Below, piece after piece: positions 63,878 to 64,000 of a stretch of DNA of 64,000 bases. This DNA comes from Terrirhizobium terrae. Its GTDB lineage: Bacteria > Pseudomonadota > Alphaproteobacteria > Rhizobiales > Rhizobiaceae. Location: positions 186,001-250,000 of the forward strand of contig NZ_CP104991.1 of NCBI RefSeq assembly GCF_030323265.1, written 5' to 3'. The notes beneath the pieces were generated by a model that saw nothing but the letters and a program-made list of their open reading frames with translations, searched no databases and was not told the origin of the DNA. Made by a program: the position numbers and the translations under genes. Each line of letters starts with the position of its first letter. The stretch's first letter is position 1.

Positions 63878-64000
63878 TCAGCGCCATTCGCGGGCGATGT
63901 AGATGGCGAGCAGAATGATGAAGCCGCGGATGATGTCCTGGAGGTAGGGGTTGATGCCCATCAGGTTCAGGCCGTTGTTGAGGATGCCGAGCAGGATGGC
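63878..64000 (-). CDS. Sugar ABC transporter permease (RbsC family), C-terminal end only
   Basis: Partial gene cut by the right window edge. The minus strand reads AILLGILNNGLNLMGINPYL, QDIIRGFIILLAIYIAREWR-stop, the conserved end of ribose-type permeases (GILNNGLNLMG). It lies 40 bp upstream of the ribitol dehydrogenase and is probably the permease for the pentitol. Confidence 0.85.
   Translation of the reverse strand, partial: AILLGILNNGLNLMGINPYLQDIIRGFIILLAIYIAREWR

Noticed and set aside
1..64000. CRISPR array, rRNA operon, complete insertion sequence or plasmid replication genes
   Set aside because: No regularly spaced repeats, no rRNA-like stretches, no DDE transposase with terminal repeats and no repABC-like genes were seen on reading both strands.

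Overview
The window reads as a large plasmid or chromid segment from a Rhizobium/Agrobacterium-type alphaproteobacterium. The signs are high GC, many ABC importers for sugars, peptides and amino acids, an SOS imuA-imuB-dnaE2 cassette with a GAAC-N7-GAAC LexA box, two Ku genes, DUF982 and other small rhizobial proteins, and a small RNA with repeated CCUCCUCCC loops. Species cannot be fixed from sequence alone.

Layout. 1-10000: divergent sugar/polyol locus. A ribose-type ABC importer and FGGY kinase lie on minus; a cupin sugar-phosphate isomerase, KDPG-type aldolase, shikimate-dehydrogenase-like protein, hydroxyacid dehydrogenase, metallo-beta-lactamase-fold lactonase and RpiR regulator lie on plus. 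10000-16900: hydroxyacid module, with iclR-tctCBA-FMN dehydrogenase on minus and hydroxyacid dehydrogenase-RraA-like aldolase on plus, around a 17-bp palindrome. 16900-31800: repair and stress region with LysR and ligD remnants, a four-hairpin small RNA, two Ku genes, an SRAP protein, imuA-imuB-dnaE2, small hypothetical proteins, and an Hsp20 gene behind a ROSE-like thermometer. 31800-41800: an oxidoreductase, then an IclR-controlled peptide importer with a serine hydrolase and a gamma-glutamyltransferase-like enzyme. 41900-46130: LysR, a dialkylglycine-decarboxylase-like PLP enzyme, and an amino-acid binding protein plus permease. 46270-54240: amiC-amiR heading an operon for a peptide/amide importer and a formamidase, behind a leader terminator that fits ANTAR antitermination. 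54390-60420: accessory island with VapBC, Fic, a large tyrosine recombinase and an Abi_2 protein. 60530-64000: ribitol/pentitol locus (xylulose-reductase-like SDR, ribulokinase, ribitol dehydrogenase, sugar permease).

Many otherwise well-preserved genes carry single-base frameshifts. Nearly all can be repaired by adding one base, usually G or C inside a run of the same base. This pattern suggests homopolymer under-calling in the assembly rather than real decay, so these genes are given full-length coordinates with the shift noted. The LysR and ligD fragments are different: they are true remnants. The recombinase carries a nonsense codon as well as frameshifts.

Most striking for follow-up: the small RNA with four exposed anti-Shine-Dalgarno loops next to the ligD remnant and Ku genes; the amiC/amiR leader attenuator on a transport operon; a repeated GCTCTTGATG-N6-(G/C)AAC motif bordering the accessory modules; and dense GANTC methylation sites upstream of both DNA-repair loci.
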